Source: Brugia malayi
Lineage: Eukaryota; Nematoda; Chromadorea; Rhabditida; Onchocercidae
DNA length: 64,000 bases
Assembly (NCBI RefSeq): GCF_000002995.4
Contig: NW_025062479.1
Span: 4,521,221-4,585,220, forward strand
Direction: 5' to 3'
Below are positions 29,134 to 40,500 of this stretch, in pieces (position 1 is the first letter of the stretch; each line of letters opens with the position of its first letter). The notes under the pieces are model-generated. The model was given only the letters and a program-made list of their open reading frames with translations. It did no database searches and was not told the origin of the DNA. The translations under genes were made by a program, and so were the position numbers.

Positions 29134-29973
29134 TACAAATCTTGGCAGCTCTATTATATTTGTTGGCCATTCTTTGATGAGATTTATCCACTGTTGTTCG
29201 TCTTGTTTGTTTAAAGATTGATCCCATGAAATATTTTCTTTCCATAAGTTGTATGAATAATTTAAGTTTGATCATCATAGGAACGAGAAGACCCAATGGA
29301 TCGTATTGAGAGGCTATGAATTGTAGGATAGTCCTCTTTGTTAAACCATGGTTTCAGTGCCACACGGATAATATCTCGTTCGTGGTTCCATTTAAGACCA
29401 AGAAAATTTTCCTGGTTTGTTTGGCTTAGGTCGCATTCAGGTATTCTTTCATTAAATTCTTCGTCATTTGAAAGAAATTCTCTTATGTTCATCGATGCTT
29501 CACCAAAAATTTCTTTCGTTCTTTCATATTTATATAAGGCCTCTTCTGTTCCATTAGCTGATATAATAACGTTGTCCACGTATAAGTTCTTTCTTATCTC
29601 CCATGCCAATTCACTACCATGATTTTCTAGGTGGTAATTTAATGTTGCTGCTAATAAGAAAGGTGAGGATAATACCCCAAAAGGAACTCTCTTAAATCGG
29701 TAACATTTTATATTTTCATTGGTTAGTTCTTTATCAATATCATCTAACCAAAGAAAACGTGTACAATTTCTTTCCTCATTTTGTAGTTCTAGTTGTGAAA
29801 ATACCTTTTCGATATCAGCGGTTATTACTATTCTCATCATCCGAAAACGTAATATTATTCCAACTAAATCCGGTAACATTACTGGACCTCGATATAGTAC
29901 TTCATTTAAGCTTTTAAAACCTTTGTGATGTGCTGAGGCATCATATACTGTTCTTAATTTAGTTGTTGATTTA
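29134..29973 (-). pseudogene. Outer BEL reverse transcriptase
   Basis: Frame 29262-30029 has RT motif A in normal form ([15 protein letters not shown]), the [18 protein letters not shown] block and YVDN in place of the usual YVDD. The same YVDN is present in the inner element, so it is probably a family trait. A frameshift near 29290 leads on toward RNase H. The upstream part of the domain is separated by the solo LTR. Confidence 0.87.
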
Positions 29974-29978
29974 CTAGG
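29974..29978. repeat. Target-site duplication of solo LTR (left)
   Basis: CTAGG, repeated at 30485-30489 on the other side of the solo LTR. Confidence 0.85.
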
Positions 29979-30484
29979 TGTCGAGAACAAGCTCGAAATT
30001 CCACTAGAAATAATCTTTGTACCGAACAATCGAATTTAGCAAAAGGTCAAATTTAAATCAATGTATTTATATTTAAGCAAATCATGTTAATCATTTATTG
30101 TAAGTTTTATTGTAATTCAAATTCCTTAATGACTCATAGATGGTAATGTGTTAACAAATTCCCATGCTAATCTGTCATATTATCTAATGCACATCTGTTC
30201 CCATCCTTATTTGTTATCTAATTCCGTTTACAAAAACTATCTTTCCCATACCCTTCTTGCTAGCTTCCATTTTATCAATCGCTTTATCTCTCCACCCTCA
30301 AATCATCCTATATAAGGGCAATTACCACTCAACCGGGGGCAGTCTTCCCACTCTCCCCATTGCTTAGCTCATCGTCCTCACTAAATTGTCCTACTACTGA
30401 TTGCTTGTTTGGTTTAATTACCCAAGATTGAGCACTCGACTCAATTGTGCAAGTAAACCAACCCAATTCAAACCATTCACAACA
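29979..30484 (+). mobile_element. Solo LTR inserted in outer RT
   Basis: A 506-base insertion that starts TGTCGAG, ends ACAACA and is flanked by the direct repeat CTAGG. The RT coding sequence on both sides is contiguous if it is removed. It carries a TATA-box-like TATATAAGG at about 30309-30317 on the + strand, so I place it in + orientation, opposite to its host. Its sequence is unlike the other two LTRs except for the TGTCG start with a short stem-loop. No internal element sequence is present, so it is best read as a solo LTR from recombination. Confidence 0.85.
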
Positions 30485-30927
30485 CTAGGAGTTAATACTT
30501 CATGATGTGGTAAGTAATGAATAACGCCTACTTCATCCGTTGGAGGTACTTCTTCAATTATACCCGAATGTAGTTTCTCCATAAGTATTTGATGATATGA
30601 ATGGAGATTTGAATTATGTTGTAGGCGGTTGATCAAATTCTTCAATCGTCCCAAGCATAATCCATAATTATTGCTTAATTTTTGTTTGGAGTCTTTCCAT
30701 GGCCAACAAACCTGGTATCTTCCACCCTGCTTGATGATGGTCCGTTTGAAATGCTTTAAAGCTTGATCATCATCATCATCTTGAGGTGATTCTTGGATAC
30801 CAATCGTCTCTAATTTCCAAAAATTTTCTAGCTCCGAGTTAATATTGGCGTTTGTAGAATATACTACTTCTTTAGGATATAATTCGTTCTTGCAAAGTTT
30901 CTTAATATCTCCACTTCCAGCAATCAT
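30485..30927 (-). pseudogene. Outer BEL pol, N-terminal RT region
   Basis: Right of the solo LTR: CWPWKDSKQKLSNNYGLCLG and [17 protein letters not shown], homologous to the inner element. The frame runs on into LTR sequence as far as 30418, which is not native. Confidence 0.85.
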
Positions 30928-31350
30928 AGGACCAACTTTTGATTAAACCAACATATGCCCTGATTTTAATTCTTTGATTTCTCGTAGACTAATAAATTTG
31001 AAAAAATAGTCAGCTCCAATGAATACGTCAGGTTTTTTCCAATAATTTGTTAAATTTTGAATTTGAAGTTCATTTGATGTCTCCACTACCTGCAGTTCGT
31101 TCGTTAGATAATCAATTATATTTGCTTGTAATGGTATGATTTCGCTTCCTGTAGTTAGCACATTTGGTTGTATGCGAGCAGTGGGACATGATTTCGGTTC
31201 CTTCATACCAAATGGAGCTTTTCTCATAATTTGAGTTTCTGTTTCGGTTAACTTTAATTGACGTGATAATTTTTTGGAGATGAAGGAGAGTTGTGATCCA
31301 ATATCAAATAATGCAAGGGCATTTTATTGTAGTTGAGGTTGTAATGGATT
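30928..31350 (-). pseudogene. Outer BEL aspartic protease region
   Basis: The active-site segment FDIGSQLSFI lies at about 31280-31310 and the frame 30943-31227 continues with VFIGADYFFKF. As in the inner element the catalytic triplet is D-I-G rather than DTG or DSG. The link to the RT region is broken by frame changes near 30935. Confidence 0.8.
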
Positions 31351-32740
31351 GAAGACTTTTATCACCTTGCATAAGTAAAGTTTCTTTTGTCCCTTTGGAT
31401 CGACTTGGATGCTCTTCATTTCTTTGAGACATTGTATTGTTTAAAGAAAGTGGATTCCTTTTATTATATAAAGCACTATTATGTAAGCTTCTGCAACAAA
31501 AACATTGTTTTTTTACATTACAATTCTGTCCTTTGTGACTGTCTCTTTGTCTCTAAGACAAATAAGACATTTCTTTAATACTTTAAGACGATTAAGTCGA
31601 GCATTGAGTGTCGTGTAGTTTACGCAATCCCAATGATCTTGATTGCAGAATCTTTTCGTTGTTGTAGTTTTCGAAGTATTTTGATTATCTTTTATTGTCG
31701 ACAGTGCTGAAGTTCCTCCGGGATTGTATCGTTGTTTTTGTTCCGGTTTGTTAGTTGTAGATTTAATATTGAGTTGAGTGGGTGAATGTTGACAGTTTCT
31801 AATCTGTTCATTCACATTAACTAAACTTGTTAAAAAGTTTCTTAGTTTGAGAATTGACCAAGGCATGTCCTTCTTCTTATGTTTATATATTTTATTCAAT
31901 ATCCATAATGGCAACTTGCTCTCGATCAAAATTTCGATATTTGAGTGTTCGAGGCTTTCTCCTAACTGCGTAGTACTCGTTCTATATTTTCAATTGTTCC
32001 AATCCATTCTCTTTCATTTCGTTTAATTGATTGGAGTTCGTTGTACAGTAATGTTGTTACTATTGAGTGATCGCCATATTTCTCATTGAGCAGTTTTCTG
32101 ATGACTTCATAATTCTCTGGAGCTATATCATATCCAGATATTGCTTCTAGAGCCTTTCCTTTAAGACATGAGTACAAGTAATTCAATTTTTGTATTTCTG
32201 GAATCGCTTGTGTGTGGACTGCTGCGTTAAAACTGCTCCAAAATTGTCGCCATTGTCTAGGGTCTCCATCGAAAGTAGGGAGCGATAAATGAGGAAGATT
32301 TACATTAATATTTGAAGAAGGAGTAAATTTTACCTCTTCTTTTGTTTGTTTGTTCGTCAACGAGTTGCTTTAATTTTTGGTTCCTGGTGCATTGTTAGTG
32401 TTATTTCCGCTTCCTTTCCTTCGTGTAATAATTGAAATATTCCTTGATCACCTTCTGTTACTGCTTTGTATTTTTCTTCCTCTTCTTCTCTTCTTTTAAT
32501 CGTGACGATTTGTTGAGTATATGTGAACCATTTATCGTTGATAGATTCAAGTAGTTACGCATAATTGGATTGTTCGAAGTTTATCTTCTAACACTCTTTT
32601 TCTTATTACATAAAAATCTTTTTTTTCTTCTATTGTCATACTTGGTTCTGGAGATTTGATCTCCAGTTGATTTACTTCTTTAATAAGATTGACTAATCTT
32701 TCCTTTGCCGGTTGAAAGCTTGAATAATGTGGCTTGACAT
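31351..32740 (-). pseudogene. Outer BEL gag-like region and zinc knuckles
   Basis: ATG 32740 next to the primer-binding site opens a frame that stops after 15 codons. Recognisable pieces: 31962-32360 with LPTFDGDPRQWRQFWSSF, LNYLYSCLKGKAL and GYDIAPENYEVI (DUF1759-type), and 31513-31929 with ESKLPLWIL and CLICLRDKE, the start of the zinc-knuckle part. Several frameshifts separate them. Confidence 0.82.
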
Positions 32741-32772
32741 GTTTCCGGCTCGTGGCACCAATAAATTTTTTT

Positions 32773-33310
32773 TGTGAAAGGTTTGTCTGGTTGATACTCG
32801 AATAATTGTAATACAGCAGTAGATTAATAAATCTTTATTTTTATTTAACGTATTATCAGTAACCTGAACAGTAGAAATAGATCTTATAAAATCGGAAGAA
32901 ATTTAACTTGGTGATGAGGGACTATAGTCGACAATAATGACAATGATTCCTTTTTGTTTATTAGAATTGAATTTATATGAGTGAGGATTGGGCGTGTCTA
33001 GGATAAAAATCACATGTGTGAAGAATTCGAGGTGTTTACAAAGAAAAGATTAAAATGAAAGCTAATTTCAATTTTACATAAAAATCATATGTGTGAAGAA
33101 TTGGAAGTGTTTACAACGAAGAGATTAAAATGAAAGCTAATTTCAATTTTACAGAAAAATTACATGCATGAAGAATTGGAGGTGTTTACAAAAAGGAGAT
33201 TAAAATTACATGTGTGAATACCGTAGGATTGTTTATAATTTAAAAAGGAGAGATGATTTATGATACTATGAAATTGGTTAGAAGTTTTCGCGAAATTATA
33301 ATTCGCGACA
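32773..33310 (-). repeat. 5' LTR of outer BEL/Pao element
   Basis: 538 bases, partner of 18480-19001. Compared with the left copy it lacks three bases at its left tip (TGTGAAAG against TGTCGTGAAAG), keeps about 18 bases that the left copy has lost and differs at several positions. It also carries the 75-base repeats (about 33003-33250). Confidence 0.95.
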
Positions 33311-34531
33311 GGGACTAATCATTGGTATCACCGAAGCTAATTTAGCGTGATGAATTAATGCTATGGCGATTAACGCATTAGACTGAACTGGGAAAGAAAC
33401 ATGTCTTGAGTTAACTGGACAGATTATGAGCTACAAACCCGATAAAACCAATTAACAGCACATCATTTTAGATTTGTTCAAATTTTACAAGCAGGTGGAA
33501 GTGATATAGAGAAAGTAATAAGATCGCATGAAACCACACAATTTATCAGCGTTAGTCGGGGAATAACTCCTCCTATTCTTCAGTACTGATCTAAAAGTCA
33601 GCAGGATATTTCTTCATGTTGTAATTGCTATTCTAATAATTCACTTTTTGCCACATCGATGCTTCTCGTCTATCTGAAGGTTGTTTCTATTCTGGAATTC
33701 TTCGTCTAAAGATGAATTCAAAGAAAAGCTACTTGCATACGCACATACGAAAATACGACTTCGCAGTTATAAGTCAGCAGTTCATGTTACAAGCTTCATT
33801 TTACGATAAAAATGCAAGTCCCAAGACAACCAACAATTGCGCTTTCACCACAGATATAGCTATCTTCTGGGTCGAAGAAAGAAAGAAAAGATCGGACAAT
33901 GTATGGACGCTATTATTTCAACGCAAAAGGTGGTCCAACACCTACAGTATCACACATGAGACATGGATCACATTATCATCCCAGAAGACTCACAATAACT
34001 ATAAATAGTCGCTGTGTCCATTCAACGCTTCTTTCGTTCCAGTTTACTTAGAAAATGGATTAATGATGAAGTGTCTTGTTGTTTGTAGTATGTAATGATA
34101 TGACGTACAATTAAAGGTCGCTCGAGATACATGAGATTAATTGATTAGGAACAGATGAACAATTGATTAGAACAGATCATCATCATCCACATTTCGCGCA
34201 TTTCGGTAAAATTGGAGAGCCTTAGGAAAAATAGTGTTGGCTCTTGTTAGCGGGAAGGAGGGCAGTGGCCATTTTCCTCAAGAATATTCTCACCTACTGC
34301 ATTATTTTAATTTTCTAACTGAAACATTACTTACAGTCATTAATGATAATCCATGCTGAAAAGCTAATCGCCTCTTAGGCAATAAGCTATGAGATTTAAA
34401 TAAGAATTGGAACTTAATAGAAATTATTTGTGTGCTGCTTTTTTCTGAAATATATATATATATGGATAACAACAACAACAACGAATGACCAGTAAGCAAA
34501 GAAATCACTGATATTTTGGGGAGAAGGTTGC
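33311..34531. other. Short intergenic region, retroelement to GPCR 3' end
   Basis: No recognisable gene. A 98-codon open frame at 33712-34008 on the + strand has no known domain. The region includes the 3' flank of the GPCR gene; no clear poly(A) signal on the minus strand was picked out. Confidence 0.5.
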
Positions 34532-37500
34532 TTACACCCACTCTCCTCCTTCAACAAAACATCCGGCGATTGACCCTATTTGTTGTACCGGTGGCATAAC
34601 ACGTTCTTGATAACTGTATGGTAAACTTATGAGCTGCTTTGTAACGCATGTAGAACAGCTTGAATCACAAGCCTAAACGTTGTTTGAAGCTTTAAATCTG
34701 ATTTGTAAGTCAATTTTTGGACGTTATTATAAAACTTATCTATTTACTGTACATGTCCAATTTATTGAGTCGTGCAATCTAATTTAACTGTTGAACACTG
34801 TATTGTAAATATCATATTATCTTTATGACATAATAACTCACTTTAAGCGTTATCGTACGTATCCATTTAAATGTAAATAGGTAAAAAATGGCAAGAGCGA
34901 GTAATATGTTCAGTAACGCATTGAAGTAAGAATTGGGTGTTGCGGGGTGTTCCAGGTCATTTAAATGGTTGATATAAGAGGTTGCCGCATAGCAGTCTGA
35001 TGAATACAGTACTGCTATTAATAGTAACCACCTGAAATACAGATTCATTTTCTGAATTTCAAAGAATTTGTTGATACATGGGAAAATACATAACCAAGAT
35101 TTCTCCTCCAGATACAATATTTACCTGAGGAGTCGTAAACCTGAATTAATTTCAAAGATCCAAATCTAAATCTAATTCTACTTTGAGATGGAATATAACT
35201 TTTCAAAACCATAAAGCTTCGTCATACTGGATAACTTAAAAGTAAATTTCCTCACAAAAGTTGTATAGTTGCAGCGTTTGCCATTTTGTTCAATTCAGCA
35301 GATGCAGTCGCATTTCTAATTTTTGTGTTTTCTTTAGAACTTTTGTTGTCCAGATATTCTGAAACGACTCTTTAAGATTGTTTAATTCTATCAATATAAT
35401 ACGAAAATAGTACAGCCAATGAACTCCCAAAACAATTTAAATATCTGTGTGTCTGAGCCAATGACCAGTTGTTACTAAAAATCGGTAAGATACACGGAAG
35501 TTTTAATTGTGTTAGAAATACTCTTCCACGAGTTGTTAAATTAAACAAAATGATTTAAAATTGCGACCCTCTCCCGAGAAAGTTTAATGACGATTGCTTT
35601 AGTGTGGTTTCGTGCATTCAGCAACGGAAGCACAATATTTTATGATTTGCAGCAATAATTAGTACTTGCAAAAAAGTCTGATTTGCAATAAAACTGCACA
35701 TTAATGCTACATGTGCCGTAAAGGATATCGCAATTTCAGTACGGAAGGTTTGTAAACTTTGATTATAATTAAATTTTATCATTAATAGACTAACGTTGAG
35801 ATATAGATTCAACAGATATGCGCCTAGCTGTGATAAGTAGACGTAAGATGACAACAATAATCGCCAATATAAGAATGGAACAAATAAGCAGGGGTGCATA
35901 AACGGCATACGCGAATACTTCACTATGCATCTTTGAAGAATGAAAGTAGCTATAAATTTAAAATTTCACAACCCGAACTTCAATTTTAGCCAATTTTTAA
36001 TGACAGATTGAACTAAGCAGAACAACAGCTTTAATCCTTGGTCATTTTCGAAATCAAGTCCAAAGAATCTAAAAAGTAAAATGTTATAAACTGATTTTTC
36101 AAAACACTTTGAATCTTACAATTTTGGTGATCCGTCGTATGATAAGGTACCAGTAGCCAACACAATTGACATGGCAATCAGTGGAATACCGTAAGCGATG
36201 AAGTACATTTCCATAATTGCTCCATATAATGCTACCTACAATAGCCACTTTTCCATGATCTGGACGTTTTAAATACTAAAAATGCTGCAAGCTTCTTTCA
36301 CCATAAACTAATTTCGTAAAATGAATATTGTAAAATGTAAAATGAGTACACCTTTTCAACTTCTGCGTGTACTTTCTCATCACTTTTGCTTCGACTGTAA
36401 TCTCGTACTATTCTTCTAAGTTTCTCTTGTAGCAATCTAAAACTTGAATTTCATTCAATTTTTAATTATTAGATTGTAACTGAATTGCATATGAAACTTA
36501 TCATTAAAAACTCTTGCCTAATTACTATTTATTTAATACCTAAAAGCTTGCATAATCCAGAAGTAAACAGCAAGAAAAAAGAAATATTGAACGATAATGA
36601 CTGCTCGACATGTGTGCGGATCAAAAATTTCGTTGTGAATAAACGAATGTAATACGCACAGTACAAATATACAAATACACATATTAACAACCACTTGTTG
36701 ACTCCTTTGTGAACGACAGTTAGACGCACTGAAATTTATTTGGAAATAATTTCAGGACCAAAAACTTAATTGAACTTTTACCATTTCATTAACAACTATT
36801 AAGAAAGCAGTAAAAGCAAACTAGAAATAAAAAAAAAAGAATAGAAACCAAAATAAGTACACGTTGATAGTAACGGTCAAAAGCATTATTGAAGCCAAAA
36901 AACCGGATGATGCACATATATACCATGTTAATTTCATTGGTTTTCTTGTTGAGATAATTCTAAAAATAGGTTGAATTCTGCACTTTTTTGCATTTTTAAT
37001 CTTAAATAATAATTTATTTTAGCAACTGTACCGTTACAACAGTATTGCAGTCTTCTTGAAAATCTTTGAAAATGAAAATCTAAAAATCACTTGATCATTA
37101 AAGTATGTTTCTTGTTGAAGACTGTAATATTTTTCCTCATTAGTTAAGTAATTCTGTCACTATATATTAAGAAAGCAACAAAAACAAATAACACTAATAA
37201 AAACAGAAAATTAGTAAAATACCTCCTAAACTTTATAATTAAATGATTTATTGGACTTACAGTTCTTCATATGACGTATTTTGCATAGCTGCAAAATATT
37301 TGATGTTTTCATCTACATTCTTGATAAAGAACATTCGGGAACAAGTAAACAGAATATTGTTTGGTTCCACTTTTCGCAGTAAACAATTTGTCTCTTTGGT
37401 TAGTTTCCATCCCTCTTCATCATCCCATACACCCAACTGAATCTGAAAGATAGTGAAGCCGAAAAGTTACAGTTTAGCCTCCTTATATCCAGATACAACA

Positions 37501-40500
37501 AGAACTCTTCTCATTTCACTGCCTTATGACAACCTTGTAATATAAACCAAAACAGCATTCAAGAATTACCGGAAGAATTTCATAGTTATTTTACATATTA
37601 ATAAATTAGTCTGTCACTTGGAAAGTAGTGTCAGTCTTTTTGTCTATTTGCATTATTATTATTTTCATCACCGATGTACACTTCATGGCACGCTTATATC
37701 AAAAATTTACATCGAAAAAAATTTTTTTTTTGAATTCCAGTAATATTCCCATTTCTGTAATAAATTCCTTAGATGAACTCCAAAATGACATTGACATTTT
37801 ACTACTCATATCTTCTAATATTTTCATAGTATTCCATGAATATTTTTTAATTATTGGAAGAATAAAGCATACCTCATTTGCCGTCTTATTTGTTTGATAA
37901 TTGATTAAAAATCCATAAAAATCATCATTCTTCCTGGCCTCTGCTGCCTAAAAACAGAAGTATCAAAATTCATCCAAATACAATATATTTACTATAAAAT
38001 TGACAAAACGTTGGATTTTGAATAACGAATCAAAACAATCTCTATTGAATTAACTTTTTATGACACAAGTTATGTAACCTCGTCAACAATATTGCTTGAT
38101 TTTGAAGACCTGATAGGAATGTGTTTCATGGCGACACCATATACTTCACTCATGACAGTCCATCTCCCATCTGAGGTATGTTTACTTTCAAAAATTTTTG
38201 AATTGGATAGCCATAATACTCGAACAATGGTTAATGATGGAAACTGATCAATTGTGTGACGAGGAATGCGAAGTGATGCTCCACCTATAAATTAGTAATT
38301 TCAATTTTACTCCGAATCTAAAGCTGTTGTAAATCTAAGTCGAACTGATAATCTTAACCTGTTTTCGGTAATAGCTCAACGAACTGCTGTTCACGACATG
38401 AAAATTTCGAACCATCATGTAAGGTTAAGAAACCACCCTTCATAATTTCAGCCGGCGTACCATCATAACCTTTAGCAAACAAATGTTGACATATTGCTAA
38501 ATTATCTTCCTGGATAACTTTATCACCAAGGAGTAGATGCTGCAGGTGCTGGCGCATTAGTTTACCTGAACTGTTTTAAAATCTTAGAAGCATTTTCAAA
38601 TATATTTTCATTCACACTTTGGAACTCATAACTCATTAAACATCAAGGAAAGCTTTTAACTCTGATTTGCTATAAATCTAGAAAGTTGGACATAAGTGAT
38701 TTCCCAAAAATGAGTATTTGTAGGATGTTCTAGTGATCATCGAATGACCCATCCTTAACAAACTGGACCTCATTCGACATATAAAAATTTCTGTATATCA
38801 TTATGCAGAATTTGTAAAATATTAATTTGACCTAAATTTTTTGCTTCTACAATAGCTCTTATTTCATTCTTCCCACTACTTATAAGCAAAGTTTTTGCGA
38901 ATTCGATTTTTATGGCATCTAAATCCAAAAATGACCTAACTACTTTAATCGTCGCTAAAAAATAACATGTATTGATGATAATAATATCTTTTAGGAGGGG
39001 AAAGACATCGGTTGATAATTTTTCAGTAATTCCAGTAATTTAATATTATAAGTGGTCCGAGCTTGCAGCAACGAAGCGGAAAAAGACAGCTGATTTCGAC
39101 AATTTCACTCATTAGTAAATGGTTTTCTTTTGGCTAAGGAGTCGTCATCGAGTACTGTAGTTTAAATATGTACTGAATAGTATAGCGTTCTTTCATTCAT
39201 TATGCTTGTATTGTTTGGTGATTTTGAAAAATGGGACTGTGTTTCACTCCAGTGATTACTCGACTTGATTTTTTTTTTTAAAAAAAGTGTAGAAAAAAAA
39301 TTGCGGAATTGAAACAGAAGCTTTTAAGAGCCAGTAACAGTAAGTATGTATGTATTTTTTAAGAGAGAGTAACATAAGAACAGTAAAGTTGCTATGAATT
39401 AATTTACTTTGGAAATGGCGGAATATTTATCAAATAAGGAAACTAGGCCGTATTTCCTATTCCACAAAAGTATCTTGTGTTCCAAAATTCGAAACAGAAG
39501 AGAAGAGAGATAAAGAAGAGATTTACTGATTAAATAGTTTATAAAAATTTCATAAATTCCATTTTTTATGAAAATCTAAAGCTTAAGTGGGTAGTTTTTC
39601 ATCACTATTTTCTTAGGACTTTATATTCAAATCCAAAAAAAAAAAAAACTTTAACTTAGCTATTTTAAATTTTTGCAAATTAACAGCAAAAGTGCAACTA
39701 TCACCGTTAAGCTCAGTGCGAGCAAATTCAGACTGTAAAACAAAATTCAATGCAGCTAGCATTTGTCGACTGGATAAACCTGTTGCATTACCAATCAGCC
39801 AACCAACAAGACGAGTTTCATAGGCGGACATTTCGAATGGCCGCCTCGTTATTCGAAGTAATTCGTCCATATACTGGAAAACATAAAGATTGTGCATTCT
39901 TCTGTAGAATGTTTAGATCTTTGACAAGGCAAAGTAGATAATTCATTAAAGCCTTAACGAAGACATTTTTGGTTGCTTGTTCAAATTTCATTCTTTGCAA
40001 CAACATCCTTCAAGTATTTTCTCATCATTATTACTCAAAAATTATAAGGTAGACAGAAACTATACGTACCTGAGACGTTCGTTTATGTTGTAATAAAGTT
40101 AGGAAATATTTAATTAGCGGAGAAGTGTAGGCACATCGACTTGTGTCTGGTGTTTCCCATTTACCGTGCTTACATCGCCGATATGCTTTCGCATTTGTCG
40201 GACCGTTGGGACATTTTGCCGTAACTAATCCTTGCTTAGAAACTGCCCAAATTATTTCGCCTTTTTCATCTGCTTGCCATTCCTGAAAACTTTAATGTTT
40301 AAAAATCTAAAGTCTCGAAAATTGTATTTTCAACTACTCATAACTGGAAAAATACCTGTACACAGTGAACAGTGTTAACTAACACTGGTGTCATACGTAC
40401 TGTATTTCTTAACGCCGATCGATCCTGTTCCACGTAGCAGGTCCAATCACCTTCGTCTTCCCATGTTACCGGATTCAAACAGAGTTTCAGATATCTGAAA

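Larger units (their letters stand above)
18480..33310 (-). mobile_element. Outer BEL/Pao LTR retrotransposon with env-like gene
   Basis: Element in minus orientation (5' LTR at right). Without the two later insertions it would be about 8 kb. In element order from the right: 5' LTR, primer-binding site, gag-like region (DUF1759-type), protease, reverse transcriptase, RNase H, integrase, then an env-like gene and the 3' LTR. The two LTRs differ by several substitutions, small indels and an 18-base deletion near 18971, so the insertion is not recent. Coding capacity is lost: stops and frameshifts are scattered through gag and pol, and the integrase is split by the inner element. LTR ends read TGTCG...CGACA. 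I found no matching target-site duplication: AGGGC lies on the left, GGGAC on the right. Confidence 0.93.

Noticed and set aside
33712..34008. 98-codon + strand frame beside the retroelement
   Set aside because: No domain, no signal peptide, no splice partners; length is possible by chance.
35618..35710. Extension of the minus-strand frame after TM5 (FTAHVALMCSFIANQ)
   Set aside because: Its frame conflicts with the TM5 exon; the short exon 35711-35756 joins both neighbours in phase.
36782..36820. Possible 39-base exon (hydrophobic FAFTAFLIVVNEM) in the GPCR gene
   Set aside because: Including it breaks the phase with the next exon. Joining 36861 directly to 36728 keeps the frame and gives a normal TM1-ICL1-TM2.
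39874..40006. Open minus-strand frame next to the HormR exon (QATKNVFVKALMNYL)
   Set aside because: It does not join in phase on either side, while 40070 joins 39873 perfectly through a TTTTCCAG acceptor.
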